This document shows, piece by piece, positions 49,302-57,832 of a stretch of DNA of 61,381 bases. Under the pieces are notes generated by a model. That model was given only the letters and a program-made list of their open reading frames with translations, did not search any database and was not told where the DNA came from. The stretch comes from Anaerolineae bacterium (GTDB taxonomy: Bacteria > Chloroflexota > Anaerolineae > 4572-78 > J111), in assembly GCA_023382535.1 (NCBI GenBank), contig JAHDWA010000057.1:1-61381 (forward strand), given 5' to 3'. Positions within the stretch are counted from its first letter, which is position 1. Every line of letters begins with the position of its first letter. The translations under genes were made by a program, and so were the position numbers.

Positions 49302-50254
49302 TTCGGCAGCACGTCTTTTTGATACCAGGCCCACAGATTGGCCAGCCCCTGAGCGACGGGCGTTTGCGGGTTGTAGTCCAACAAGCGGCGGGCTTTGTCA
49401 ATATTGGCAAAAGTGACTTTGGGTTCGCTGGCCGGAGCGGGAGGAGTAGAGAGAACCGCCTTCCGCCCCACCAAATCCTCGACGATTTCGACAAAGTCGG
49501 CCATCAAAACCGGCTCACCCCGGCCCAGGTTGATGATTTCGTAGCCCAGGGGCCGCTCCAAAGCAGCGATGATGCCGCTGACAATATCGTCCACATAAGT
49601 CCAATCCCGTTTCAGTTGGCCGGCGTCAAACAGCTTGATCTCCTCGCCTTTTACAATCCGCTCGGTCACCATATAGGGCATCATATCGGGCCGCCCGCGG
49701 GGACCGTACACGCTGAAAAAGCGCAGGGCGGTAAAGTTGAGCTGATGCAGATTGGTGTAGGTATAGCCCATCACCTCGGCGGCTTTTTTGCTGGCCGGGT
49801 AGGGAGCGAGGGGCAGGTTGCACGGGTCAGTTTCGATAAAGGGAAGCTGAGTAGTATTGCCGTAGACTGAAGAAGTCGAGGCAAAAACAAAAACCTCTGT
49901 GCCATGTTGGCGGGCGGCTTCGAGCAGATCAACTGTGGCCGCAAAGTTGACCTGGGTATAGAGTTTGGCCCGGCCAATCGAGTAACGCACCCCGCCATAG
50001 GCCCCCAAATGAGCGATGGCACGGGGTTTGTGTCGAGCAAAAATCTGCTCGACTGCTTCCGTATCACAAATATCATTTTCGTATAGAAAGAAATTATGGT
50101 AATTTAGAAAAGAAGCGATATTGGCTCGCTTGCGGGCCGGATCGTAATAATCGTTGAAATTATCAATGGCAATAACCCGTTCATCGCGTTGAAGTAAGGT
50201 TTCGGTTAAGTTGCTGCCAATAAACCCGGCCGCGCCGGTGACGAGAATAGACAA
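49298..50254 (-). CDS. NAD-dependent epimerase (UDP-glucuronate/GDP-mannose type)
   Basis: About 318 residues from TTG 50254, with AAAGGA nine bases upstream; a frame extension to 50281 is possible. The Rossmann loop is ILVTGAAGFIGSNLTE, followed by VIAIDNFNDYYDPARKRANI, typical of UDP-glucuronate 4-epimerases. The catalytic residues are in VFASTSSVYGN and YPASKKAAEVMGYTY (YxxxK). RFFSVYGPRGRPDM supplies the sugar-binding segment. It provides an epimerised nucleotide sugar for the glycan cluster. Confidence 0.9.
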   Translation of the reverse strand: MSILVTGAAGFIGSNLTETLLQRDERVIAIDNFNDYYDPARKRANIASFLNYHNFFLYENDICDTEAVEQIFARHKPRAIAHLGAYGGVRYSIGRAKLYTQVNFAATVDLLEAARQHGTEVFVFASTSSVYGNTTQLPFIETDPCNLPLAPYPASKKAAEVMGYTYTNLHQLNFTALRFFSVYGPRGRPDMMPYMVTERIVKGEEIKLFDAGQLKRDWTYVDDIVSGIIAALERPLGYEIINLGRGEPVLMADFVEIVEDLVGRKAVLSTPPAPASEPKVTFANIDKARRLLDYNPQTPVAQGLANLWAWYQKDVLPK

Positions 50255-50323
50255 GGAAAAAATTCCTTTCACCAATAACAAAGTAGCAGGCAGCGGGGTA
50301 GCAGTTTGTCTTTTTGATACTTG

Positions 50324-51172
50324 CTACTTTGCTACCTGCCCCAACACATACCGGTGGTGCGCCCAAATCGTTTTGAGCTGCCAGGGCAGGGGAGCGTGAT
50401 CGAGCCAGGCGTACTTCATCACCTGCTCCCGCAGGTCGGGTTGCTCGCCCAGGTAGTAGGCCATGGTGTTCCAGGTCCAGCCCTGGCCGGTGAACTGTGC
50501 ATTCAGTTTTTTGCTTTTGATGCCCAGGCGTTTGAGCACTTCGGCGGCGGGCATCACCGTATCCGGCCAGGGGGGAACATCCAGCACTCCCTCGTCAATA
50601 AAATTGACCCCCGCCGCTCGAAGAGTCTTTTTAATACGACTCATCTGCACCCACTTTTCGTCAACCGTGGGGAAGAAATCCCGGTCAATAACGTACTTGC
50701 GCATGAGGTAGCCGACCTGCAAGTTGTTGGGCATGGCTACAAATACCAGCTTACGCGACACCCGCGCCAGTTCCTTCAACAACGCTGCCGCGTTGGGCAG
50801 ATACCACAGCCCGGCCCACTCCCAGGCCAGATCAAAGCTGTTGTCTTCAAACGGCAGGCAGGCGAAATCCTCGTGATGAATGAAGTTAGCCGGCAGCGCG
50901 AGGCGACCCCAGATTTTTTTGACGCCCGCCAGCCGCTCGGCGTGATTGTCCACAAGGGTGACGGCGCAGCCTCGCTCGGCCAGGCGAACCGAGTTGATGC
51001 CGCTCACCCCGGCCATGCCATACAGTGGCGCTTCCAGTACCGTCTGCAGGCCATGTCCGTCCACGATTTTATCCAGGTAATCGTTGAGCACAAACCGCTC
51101 ATAAACGACGCCCAGACCTTCGTTCCAATCGGTCAGATATTTTTTCCAGACGGGTTCAGTGATGGTATTCAT
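50324..51172 (-). CDS. Class I SAM-dependent methyltransferase
   Basis: 282 residues. The SAM loop is VLEAPLYGMAGVSGINSVRLAERG, where the usual GxGxG is spread out. The acidic ribose contact is in TLVDNHAERL, and the Asp of motif 3 is in FEDNSFDLAWEWAGLWYLPN. The N-terminal 40 residues and the C-terminal region (TGQGWTWNTMAYYLGEQ) are extensions with no known role. It may methylate a sugar or small molecule in the glycan pathway. Confidence 0.78.
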   Translation of the reverse strand: MNTITEPVWKKYLTDWNEGLGVVYERFVLNDYLDKIVDGHGLQTVLEAPLYGMAGVSGINSVRLAERGCAVTLVDNHAERLAGVKKIWGRLALPANFIHHEDFACLPFEDNSFDLAWEWAGLWYLPNAAALLKELARVSRKLVFVAMPNNLQVGYLMRKYVIDRDFFPTVDEKWVQMSRIKKTLRAAGVNFIDEGVLDVPPWPDTVMPAAEVLKRLGIKSKKLNAQFTGQGWTWNTMAYYLGEQPDLREQVMKYAWLDHAPLPWQLKTIWAHHRYVLGQVAK

Positions 51173-51257
51173 GGAGCAGTCAAGCGGTTACTTTGCAACA
51201 ATTACCGGAATCGCGCAAATCTTAGAACCACAGAGACAAAGAGTTGGCCGAGTCGTT

Positions 51258-51307
51258 GCCTGCGAATTAATTCGCAGGCTAAAAGCTCAAGTCGGCTCAA
51301 GCCGACT
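51258..51307. repeat. Pair of short hairpins (array 3)
   Basis: A 22-base palindrome (GCCTGCGAATT and its complement, 51258-51279), a 10-base spacer ending AGCTCA, and an 18-base hairpin (AGTCGGC/GCCGACT with TCAA loop, 51290-51307). Order, lengths and spacing equal those of two hairpins at 34348-34397 read on the other strand. Confidence 0.8.
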
Positions 51308-51336
51308 CAAGAAGCTTGAATATTGGTTCGTGCTTA

Positions 51337-52209
51337 TCAAGAGCGAGGGGATTCTCCCATTTGGGCCAAAACAGCCTGTCTAAGCGGAGAGTCCGGGTTA
51401 ACCAGATGAGCGAGGATTGAAAAGTGATTGGCCTCAGGCACAACCAGGCGGCTGATCGGCAACCCCTGTCGCGACCAGGCCGATTCCAGCTCCTGGCTCT
51501 GGGCCAGGTATTCTTCTGACTCCGTCCCGCCGACGGTCACAATCAAAGGGCTGCGGCAGGTTGGTGAGAGGAAGACGGGACTGTTACGGCGGGTCATCGC
51601 CTCGTCCATACGCACCTCCTCGTTGACATAGCTTAACTGAATGGGGATCAGGTTGAATAAGCCGCTGATGGCGCAGCCCCCTTTGATCAGATCAAGGGGT
51701 AAATCGGCGGCCAGAGCGGGCCACTCTGTCGCCATCAGCATGGCCACCAGGTGGCCGCCGGCCGAGTGGCCGGAGATGTAGATTTTATGCGGGTCGCCGT
51801 TATACTGGGCGATGTTCTGGTACACCCAGACGATAGCTTGCCGGCATGAGGCGACAATTTCATCCATCGTGGCCTGGGGAGCCAGCGGATAGTTGACCGC
51901 CACGTAAGTCATATCGTGGCTCATAAAACTCTCAGCAATGAAATGAAACAGCCTTTTTTCCAGCGAGCGCCAATACCCGCCATGAATGAACGCCTGCACC
52001 GGCGCGCCGGGCCGGCCGGCTGGAAAGATGTCCAGGATTTCACGGGGGTGCGGGCCATAGGCTGTGTCGGCCTTAAACTGGACTCGCTGTCGCAGCGACT
52101 CACTATCGCGTTCCCACTGTTGCATGATTTGCTCAAATTCGGGCACTCGGGCGCGGTTATTATACTGGCTGTCCAGGGCTTGCTGATCGTAATTTTTATA
52201 AATAATCAT
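51337..52209 (-). CDS. Alpha/beta hydrolase of the kynurenine formamidase type
   Basis: 290 residues from ATG 52209, which overlaps the stop of the DinB-like gene (ATGA). The oxyanion motif HGGYW in AFIHGGYWRSLEK and the nucleophile elbow GHSAGGH (IYISGHSAGGHLVAM) are those of arylformamidases and related esterases. The acid residue may be in VTVGGTESEEY, and the catalytic His is in EANHFSIL. It may hydrolyse N-formylkynurenine or another small ester or amide. No tryptophan-catabolism genes are nearby. Confidence 0.85.
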   Translation of the reverse strand: MIIYKNYDQQALDSQYNNRARVPEFEQIMQQWERDSESLRQRVQFKADTAYGPHPREILDIFPAGRPGAPVQAFIHGGYWRSLEKRLFHFIAESFMSHDMTYVAVNYPLAPQATMDEIVASCRQAIVWVYQNIAQYNGDPHKIYISGHSAGGHLVAMLMATEWPALAADLPLDLIKGGCAISGLFNLIPIQLSYVNEEVRMDEAMTRRNSPVFLSPTCRSPLIVTVGGTESEEYLAQSQELESAWSRQGLPISRLVVPEANHFSILAHLVNPDSPLRQAVLAQMGESPRS

Positions 52210-52706
52210 GGTTTTTGCTCCCGTACAAAAGCAATCAGATCGAGATCTCCCGGCGAGTGGCCATACTCGCTCAAGGCGACGGCAGCCTCGCCCCGAAACT
52301 GGGTGCCGTGATTGACCACATGGGCCAGAATATGCCACAGGATCGTTTCCTGGGGAACACCTTTGGTGGTTTTATAACGAATCGGCTGATTAATCGTCTC
52401 ATCGGTGAGCCGGTTCAAATATATTCGCATCGCCCCTTCTTCCTCAGTCCAGCGCCGCCGCAGCGACTCCAGAGTAGGGAATTCTGCTTCGCTCAGCAGC
52501 GCCGAGGGGTAGACGCCTTCCTGGCAGCGCAGCCGCCACACGATTTCCGCCGCCAGGATATGCACCAATGCCCCGCGCACACTGCCGTGGCTCAGCCGGA
52601 CCGGGGCGGTAAATAGGCTTTCGCTGAGGTGGGCCGCCGCGTTGAGTACACGCGTGTTGGCCCAGTAGTTGTAGTCAAAGAGGGTCAGGATGTCGCCTTT
52701 GTTCAT
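52206..52706 (-). CDS. DinB family protein
   Basis: 166 residues forming a four-helix bundle. The metal-site histidines are likely His in RGALVHILAAEIVWR, and those in ILWHILAHVVNHGTQFRGE. DinB-like proteins include damage-inducible proteins and mycothiol- or bacillithiol-dependent enzymes; the substrate is unknown. The gene lies in a short leftward operon with the downstream hydrolase. Confidence 0.85.
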   Translation of the reverse strand: MNKGDILTLFDYNYWANTRVLNAAAHLSESLFTAPVRLSHGSVRGALVHILAAEIVWRLRCQEGVYPSALLSEAEFPTLESLRRRWTEEEGAMRIYLNRLTDETINQPIRYKTTKGVPQETILWHILAHVVNHGTQFRGEAAVALSEYGHSPGDLDLIAFVREQKP

Positions 52707-52718
52707 CGTTTATTTCCC

Positions 52719-52943
52719 CTAAAAAATCAACACCACCCCCAACACAACCAACAACAGCCCCATCAACCCATCCCGAATGGCCGCCTTCCAGGCGTCGCCG
52801 CGGACGGCGACCGGCTGCCACTTCGAGCGGATGCCCTGCCGCACCAGGATTTTGCCGCTGATGGCCGTTTGTACCGCCGTTAAAACCATCCGCAGTCCAA
52901 ATAAGAGGACCAGCGCGGCCACAAAAACTTTAAAGATCGTCAT
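52719..52943 (-). CDS. Small membrane protein of unknown function
   Basis: 74 residues with two hydrophobic segments ([18 protein letters not shown] and [17 protein letters not shown]). The ATG overlaps the uvrB stop (ATGA), so it is translated after uvrB. No family is recognised. Confidence 0.6.
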   Translation of the reverse strand: MTIFKVFVAALVLLFGLRMVLTAVQTAISGKILVRQGIRSKWQPVAVRGDAWKAAIRDGLMGLLLVVLGVVLIF

Positions 52944-54985
52944 CGAATCTTCTCCCAGGCCGGCCGCTTGTCATCGGCATCGCGGATGGCCTGCAACTGG
53001 CCACGCAGCTCGACGATTTGATCGCGCAAAAGAGCTGCTTTTTCAAACTCAAGCTCAGCGGCGGCAGCTTTCATCTGTTTCTCCAACTGTTCGATCAGGT
53101 GCTCGATTTCGTGGGCCGGCATTGTGCCGGTGATGTTGTAGGCCGCCTGCCGCTCGGCCACCATCTTTTGCCGCTGGCCGTCTTCGCGGGCGGCGACCTC
53201 TTCGGTCAGGTCTCTGATCTGTTTGATGATAGAACGCGGCTCGATGCCGTGTTCCTCGTTGTACTTCTGCTGCTTGGCCCGGCGGCGGTTGGTTTCGTCA
53301 ATGGCAAAGCGCATGGACTCGGTCATGTTGTCGGCGTACATCAGCACCTTGCCGTTGACGTGGCGGGCAGCCCGGCCAATCGTCTGGATGAGGGCCTGCC
53401 TGGAGCGCAGGAAGCCCTCTTTGTCGGCGTCCAGAATCGCCACCAGCGACACCTCCGGCAAGTCCAGCCCCTCGCGCAGCAGATTGATCCCGACCACCAC
53501 ATCATAAATTCCCAGGCGCAGGTCACGCAAAATCTCGACCCGCTCCAACGTCTGGATGTCACTGTGCAGGTAGTGGACCTTGATGCCCAGCTCCATCATA
53601 TAATCGGCCAGGTCTTCGGCCATGCGCTTGGTCAGGGTGGTGATCAGCGCCCGCTCGCCGGCCTTGACCCGCCGGTTGACCTCGCCGATCAGGTCGTCAA
53701 TTTGGCCCTTGATCGGCCGGACTTCCACTTCGGGGTCAATCAGGCCGGTCGGCCGGATGATCTGCTCGACCACCTGCTGGCTGTGATCCAGTTCATACGG
53801 GCCAGGGGTAGCGCTGGTGTAGACAATCTGGTGGATATGATCTTCCCACTCCTGAAAATTGAGCGGGCGGTTGTCCAGGGCGCTGGGCAGGCGGAAGCCA
53901 TATTCGACCAGCACCTCTTTGCGGCTGCGGTCGCCGAAGTACATGCCCCGAATTTGGGGAATGGACATATGGCTCTCGTCAATGACCATCAGGAAATCAT
54001 CGGGGAAGTAGTCGAGCAGGGTCCAGGGGGTGCTGCCCGGCTCGCGCCGGCTGAGCGGCCGGCTGTAGTTCTCGATGCCGGAACAGTAACCGACCTCGCG
54101 CAGCATTTCCAGGTCAAAACGGGTGCGCTGCTCCAGCCGCTGCGCTTCGAGCAGCTTTTCCTGCGCCCGCAGCTCGGCCAGGCGCTCTTCCAGTTCATTT
54201 TCGATGTCAACCAGGGCCTCGGCCAGCTTTTCCTGGGGGGTGATGAAATGTTTGGCCGGGTAGATGTCCAGAGTGGTATGGCGAGCGACCATCTCGCCGG
54301 TCAGACTGTTGACCTCGGTAATCCGCTCGATCTCGTCGCCAAAGAACTCGATCCGGTAAACCTGCTCGCCATAAGCGGGCATGATTTCCAGCGTGTCGCC
54401 CCGCACCCGGAAGGTGCCCCGTTTGAGGTCATAATCGTTGCGCTCGTAGCGGATGTCAATCAGGTGGCGCAGCACCCTGTCGCGCTTGCGCAGGTCGCCG
54501 ACCTTGAAATTGATGACCACCTGGCCGTAATCTTCCGGGCTGCCCAAACCGTATATCGCGCTGACGCTGGCGACAATGACCACATCACGCCGCGAGAAAA
54601 GGGCAGTGGTGGCGGCCAGGCGCAGCCGGTCAATCTCGTCGTTGATCTGGGCGTCCTTTTCGATGAAGGTATCGGTGCGGGGAATGTAGGCTTCGGGCTG
54701 GTAGTAATCGTAGTAGCTGACAAAGTAGGCCACGGCGTTGTTGGGAAAGAACTCTTTGAACTCGCTGTAAAGCTGCGCCGCCAGGGTTTTGTTGTGGGCC
54801 ATCACCAGCGTCGGTTTCTGCACCTGTTCGATGACCTTGGCGATGGTGTAGGTTTTGCCGGTGCCGGTCGCGCCGAGCAGGGTTTGATGGACCAAGCCAG
54901 CTTCAATGCCTTCAACCAGTTCTTTGATCGCCTGCGGCTGGTCGCCGGTGGGCTGATAATCGGAAACCACTTGAAACGTAGGCAT
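52940..54985 (-). CDS. uvrB: Excinuclease ABC subunit B
   Basis: 681 residues, normal for UvrB. The Walker A motif GATGTGKT spans residues 38-45. The beta-hairpin [21 protein letters not shown] follows, then the Walker B region [12 protein letters not shown], the SF2 helicase segments [17 protein letters not shown] and [30 protein letters not shown], and [12 protein letters not shown]. The C-terminal UVR motif ([32 protein letters not shown]) binds UvrC. UvrB verifies damage in nucleotide excision repair. A long hairpin lies in its upstream region. Confidence 0.98.
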   Translation of the reverse strand: MPTFQVVSDYQPTGDQPQAIKELVEGIEAGLVHQTLLGATGTGKTYTIAKVIEQVQKPTLVMAHNKTLAAQLYSEFKEFFPNNAVAYFVSYYDYYQPEAYIPRTDTFIEKDAQINDEIDRLRLAATTALFSRRDVVIVASVSAIYGLGSPEDYGQVVINFKVGDLRKRDRVLRHLIDIRYERNDYDLKRGTFRVRGDTLEIMPAYGEQVYRIEFFGDEIERITEVNSLTGEMVARHTTLDIYPAKHFITPQEKLAEALVDIENELEERLAELRAQEKLLEAQRLEQRTRFDLEMLREVGYCSGIENYSRPLSRREPGSTPWTLLDYFPDDFLMVIDESHMSIPQIRGMYFGDRSRKEVLVEYGFRLPSALDNRPLNFQEWEDHIHQIVYTSATPGPYELDHSQQVVEQIIRPTGLIDPEVEVRPIKGQIDDLIGEVNRRVKAGERALITTLTKRMAEDLADYMMELGIKVHYLHSDIQTLERVEILRDLRLGIYDVVVGINLLREGLDLPEVSLVAILDADKEGFLRSRQALIQTIGRAARHVNGKVLMYADNMTESMRFAIDETNRRRAKQQKYNEEHGIEPRSIIKQIRDLTEEVAAREDGQRQKMVAERQAAYNITGTMPAHEIEHLIEQLEKQMKAAAAELEFEKAALLRDQIVELRGQLQAIRDADDKRPAWEKIR

Positions 54986-55009
54986 AGTTTTCCTCCAGGG
55001 GTTGGAGGT

Positions 55010-55057
55010 CAGGGGTTGGGGGGCAGCAGAATGCTAATCCCTGCCCCCCGACCCCTG
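55010..55057. repeat. Long GC-rich hairpin upstream of uvrB
   Basis: CAGGGGTTGGGGGGCAG (55010-55026) pairs with CTGCCCCCCGACCCCTG (55041-55057) with one mismatch around 14 bases. A GGGGTTGG unit also repeats just before it. It may affect the uvrB leader or be a dispersed palindrome. Confidence 0.6.
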
Positions 55058-55143
55058 GCTCCTTCATTTAGAACAAAAGTTTCAGACAGGAAAGTATACC
55101 TTAGCGCAGGCTGAAAGGCAAAGTCATCTTTCGAGTGCGTCTA

Positions 55144-55563
55144 CTACTTCTCAACGAGCCATTCAATGTGGATGAGCTTTTCAGTATGGACAAATTCGGG
55201 ATCGCCGGTGACCAGTATTCCCCGAAATTCCTGAGTGGCTGCAACGGCAAACGCATCAGCATAGGAAATTGGAAAGTGCGCTTTAAGATGAGCAGCCGCC
55301 AAAACACGCTCACGGATGGCTGGGAGGATTTCAAGAGGAAATTGTTCAATAATCACCAGGGTCTTCTGGGCTAAAACCAAGCCGCGTTCACGTTCGGTAA
55401 TATAAAGAATCTCGCCCAGATTTATTAGAGAAAGGTAGACCTGGGCGATGTGTTGCTCGGCCATTTCCAGAATAGCCTGCACACGGGCCGTGCCGTTTTC
55501 ACCTTCTAACAAGGCCAGCACCGCGAAACTATCCAAAACGTAGACCGGCACATCACCGTTCAC
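55144..55563 (-). CDS. vapC: PIN-domain toxin (VapC family)
   Basis: 139 residues. The PIN acidic residues are in VYVLDSFAVLALLEGE (Asp), LINLGEILYI (Glu), ISYADAFAVAAT (Asp) and LVTGDPEF (Asp). The start overlaps the AbrB-type antitoxin by 11 bases. This is a standard antitoxin-first module. Confidence 0.88.
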   Translation of the reverse strand: MNGDVPVYVLDSFAVLALLEGENGTARVQAILEMAEQHIAQVYLSLINLGEILYITERERGLVLAQKTLVIIEQFPLEILPAIRERVLAAAHLKAHFPISYADAFAVAATQEFRGILVTGDPEFVHTEKLIHIEWLVEK

Positions 55564-55789
55564 GGGCTATTTCCTGGGCATGTTCATTGAGCAAAGCCTG
55601 GACCAGCGAAGAGGAGCCTTTGAGCATCCCTACTGCCTCTCGAATTGGGTTTTCCAGCAGGGGAACGAGAGCCAGCACCCCGCCATAATCCACTACTTGT
55701 ACCTGGGCACCGGGGGTCAAGCCATACTTTTTGCGTAATTCTACGGGAATGACTACCCACCCTTTGGTTGATACCGTTAATGTTGGCAT
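55553..55789 (-). CDS. AbrB/MazE-type antitoxin
   Basis: 78 residues from ATG 55789. MPTLTVSTKGWVVIPVELRKKYGLTPGAQVQVV is the swapped-hairpin AbrB DNA-binding fold, and the C-terminal LVQALLNEHAQEIARER should contact the PIN toxin. It is expressed from the promoter at 55828-55855. Confidence 0.85.
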   Translation of the reverse strand: MPTLTVSTKGWVVIPVELRKKYGLTPGAQVQVVDYGGVLALVPLLENPIREAVGMLKGSSSLVQALLNEHAQEIARER

Positions 55790-55827
55790 AAGGACTATCC
55801 CCAAATAATTATACATTAGCGATCGTA

Positions 55828-55855
55828 AGTATAACCTATAACAATAAAATGTCAA
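55828..55855 (-). promoter_or_regulatory. Sigma70 promoter of the AbrB-PIN module
   Basis: On the minus strand TTGACA (55855-55850), a 16-base spacer and TATACT (55833-55828). A second -10-like TATAAT lies at 55813-55808. Confidence 0.7.
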
Positions 55856-55892
55856 CAAAAAACCCGAAAGGTAGTGAAGACCTTTCGGGTTT
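55855..55892 (-). terminator. Rho-independent terminator of the GH18-like gene
   Basis: AACCCGAAAGGT and ACCTTTCGGGTT form a perfect 12-base stem with a seven-base loop. On the minus strand it is followed by TTTTTTG, 21 bases after the stop of the gene at 55913. Confidence 0.85.
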
Positions 55893-55912
55893 GGTTGCTT
55901 CTACTTCCAAAT

Positions 55913-57715
55913 TCAGGGACCGCTCACCTCAATTGATAGGCTGTCCAGGGGCGTGGCCGTCGCCGGATTGCGGCTGGGAGAAATAGAAGCGATAATTTCG
56001 TAAGTTCCAGCCGTAGCGGGCGTGGTCCAGCGGAAGGCAGGGCTGGTTAGATCAACAATTTCCTCGGCGATCAGGCCCCCCTCCTGATTCTTGACGTGCC
56101 AGATGAGGGCATGCTGGCCTTCAACCGGGGACAGGGCCAGATCGAGGAAACGGCGCACTACCTCCCGGATTTGCGGGTCTTCATTAGGGTCAAAGAGGTT
56201 TTGGACAGACACGCCGCGCAGGTTATATTGGGCCACAAATTGGAGTTTGCGGGCCACGCTGGCCGCATTTTCCAGGTAAATGACCTGCTGTCCATTCGTG
56301 TCGGGCGGAAAGGCCAGGCGGTAGAGGCCGCTGTCAACATCAAACTGCACCTCCGCCCCGGCCGGCAATCCGCTCAGAGTAAATTCAAGCGGCTGACCTG
56401 GCTCAACTGTCGTGGCCCCGCCGCCGACAGCCACCGTGCCCAGCGCCGCCAGGCTCTCTTGATAGCCCAGTTCGCGGGTCTGCCCGTTGGTCTGCTCGAT
56501 GCTGCGGCCGGACAGGAGCAGTTGCAGCTTATACCGGCTCACCTGTCCCACCGCCCAATCGAGCAGGGCCGCCATTTGCCCCTGGGGAGCGTAGGCGTTA
56601 GGGTCGGGCAGGGTCGGCACTTTGACCGCGTCGGCTACCCGGCCAATAGCCTGCCAATCATAAGCGCCGCTGTCCCAGGCGTCGCCCGAAAGCTGCTGAG
56701 GCAGCTCGACCCGCACCACCAGCCGCCGCTCTACCGGTAGAGCCGCACGCAGTTCTTCAAGGAAAGAGGTGTACTCCGGGCGCAGGTCCGGGCTAATGCC
56801 GCGATAATCAAGCTCGATGCCGTGGTAGCCATTTTCTCGGATTAGACTGACAATCGTGGCGATATGGCGCTGGCGGGCTTCGTCGTCAATTACCAAATTA
56901 TCAATCAAGTCAGAACGAACCGAGCCGTCGTCAGCCCAGTTGCGCAGGGTGGGGATAATGGTGATATTACCGTTGAGCACGTCGTTTGGCAGGGGCGACG
57001 GCGTTCCGGCAATCAAGCCTTCGGCTTCCAGGTAAAGCCCCTGGGGATTTATCTCAAGGGTAGTATCTCTAAAATTCTCCGGCAAAATTTGGTCCGGCAG
57101 AAACGTTGCCGCCACATTTGGGTTGAGGGCGTGTGTCTGCATCACGACGACCGAGTCGGGCAGGAAGTCTAAATTCGACTCGATGACCCCCTCGGCGGCG
57201 ATGACGCGGCTGGGCAGCCAGGCCCAGGCTTCGCCGTTCCAGGTATACAGGTCAAGGGTGCGGTACGGTTCGGCCTCGTTGGGGATGGGCACAGAGAGGG
57301 TGACGCGCTTCGGGACCGGCCCGCGCCGCTGAATCTGGTAAAAGGGGCTTTTCATCACCAGATGGCCGGGGATGCTGCTCGCGGCAGCCAGGAGGTTATC
57401 ACCTACCGCGCCCTCGAGAAAGAGATTGCGCGGGACGCCGTTCAATTTGACCCGGAAGGGACGCTCGACATCCTCCGGCAGAAAGGTCAACTGCATCCCG
57501 TCTGGATCGCGCAGGGTGTTGCCTTCCAGGCTAACCTGGGTATAAGAAGGGTCGAGCCGGGAGAGCAACGAGATGGGCGGCAGCAACAGCGCCGCCACCA
57601 GCAGGGCCACCAGCAGGGCCATCACCAGCAGCCCGCCCAGGATGACCCAGGGCCAGACTCCGCTCTGAAAATATTCAATTTTGTTTTGATATGGGTTCAT
57701 TCGATATGGCATCAT
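55913..57715 (-). CDS. Membrane-anchored GH18-like protein
   Basis: About 600 residues; ATG 57715 has a weak AGG upstream, and ATG 57700 is also possible. One N-terminal helix (about residues 22-50) anchors an extracytoplasmic protein. A beta-rich domain (about 55-220) is followed by a GH18-like TIM barrel: IATIVSLIRENGYHGIELDYRGISPDLRPEYTSFLEELR. The usual DxxDxDxE motif is reduced to GIELDYRG, so chitinase-type activity is doubtful. After the barrel come a beta domain and a C-terminal FN3-like domain. It may bind cell-wall glycan, like spore cortex YaaH-type proteins. Confidence 0.7.
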   Translation of the reverse strand: MMPYRMNPYQNKIEYFQSGVWPWVILGGLLVMALLVALLVAALLLPPISLLSRLDPSYTQVSLEGNTLRDPDGMQLTFLPEDVERPFRVKLNGVPRNLFLEGAVGDNLLAAASSIPGHLVMKSPFYQIQRRGPVPKRVTLSVPIPNEAEPYRTLDLYTWNGEAWAWLPSRVIAAEGVIESNLDFLPDSVVVMQTHALNPNVAATFLPDQILPENFRDTTLEINPQGLYLEAEGLIAGTPSPLPNDVLNGNITIIPTLRNWADDGSVRSDLIDNLVIDDEARQRHIATIVSLIRENGYHGIELDYRGISPDLRPEYTSFLEELRAALPVERRLVVRVELPQQLSGDAWDSGAYDWQAIGRVADAVKVPTLPDPNAYAPQGQMAALLDWAVGQVSRYKLQLLLSGRSIEQTNGQTRELGYQESLAALGTVAVGGGATTVEPGQPLEFTLSGLPAGAEVQFDVDSGLYRLAFPPDTNGQQVIYLENAASVARKLQFVAQYNLRGVSVQNLFDPNEDPQIREVVRRFLDLALSPVEGQHALIWHVKNQEGGLIAEEIVDLTSPAFRWTTPATAGTYEIIASISPSRNPATATPLDSLSIEVSGP

Positions 57716-57771
57716 AAACCTGATTTTACTAATGATGGGCAGGCCGGGCAAAAATCGGTATTGGAGTCACG

Positions 57772-57800
57772 TTGACCCCCAGCCGGGATAGACATATAAT
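57772..57800 (+). promoter_or_regulatory. Sigma70 promoter of the patatin gene
   Basis: TTGACC (57772-57777), a 17-base spacer and TATAAT (57795-57800), 33 bases before the GTG start. Confidence 0.78.
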
Positions 57801-57832
57801 AGAGGGAGATAGCGAGTCTTGGGAGAAGACCC

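Noticed and set aside
50321..51319. A 332-codon frame antisense to the methyltransferase
   Set aside because: Low-complexity residues, no domain, and it covers a clear methyltransferase and the hairpin pair.
53018..55114. A 698-codon open frame antisense to uvrB
   Set aside because: UvrB on the other strand is unmistakable over its full length; the antisense frame follows from GC-biased third positions and shows no recognisable domain or ribosome site.
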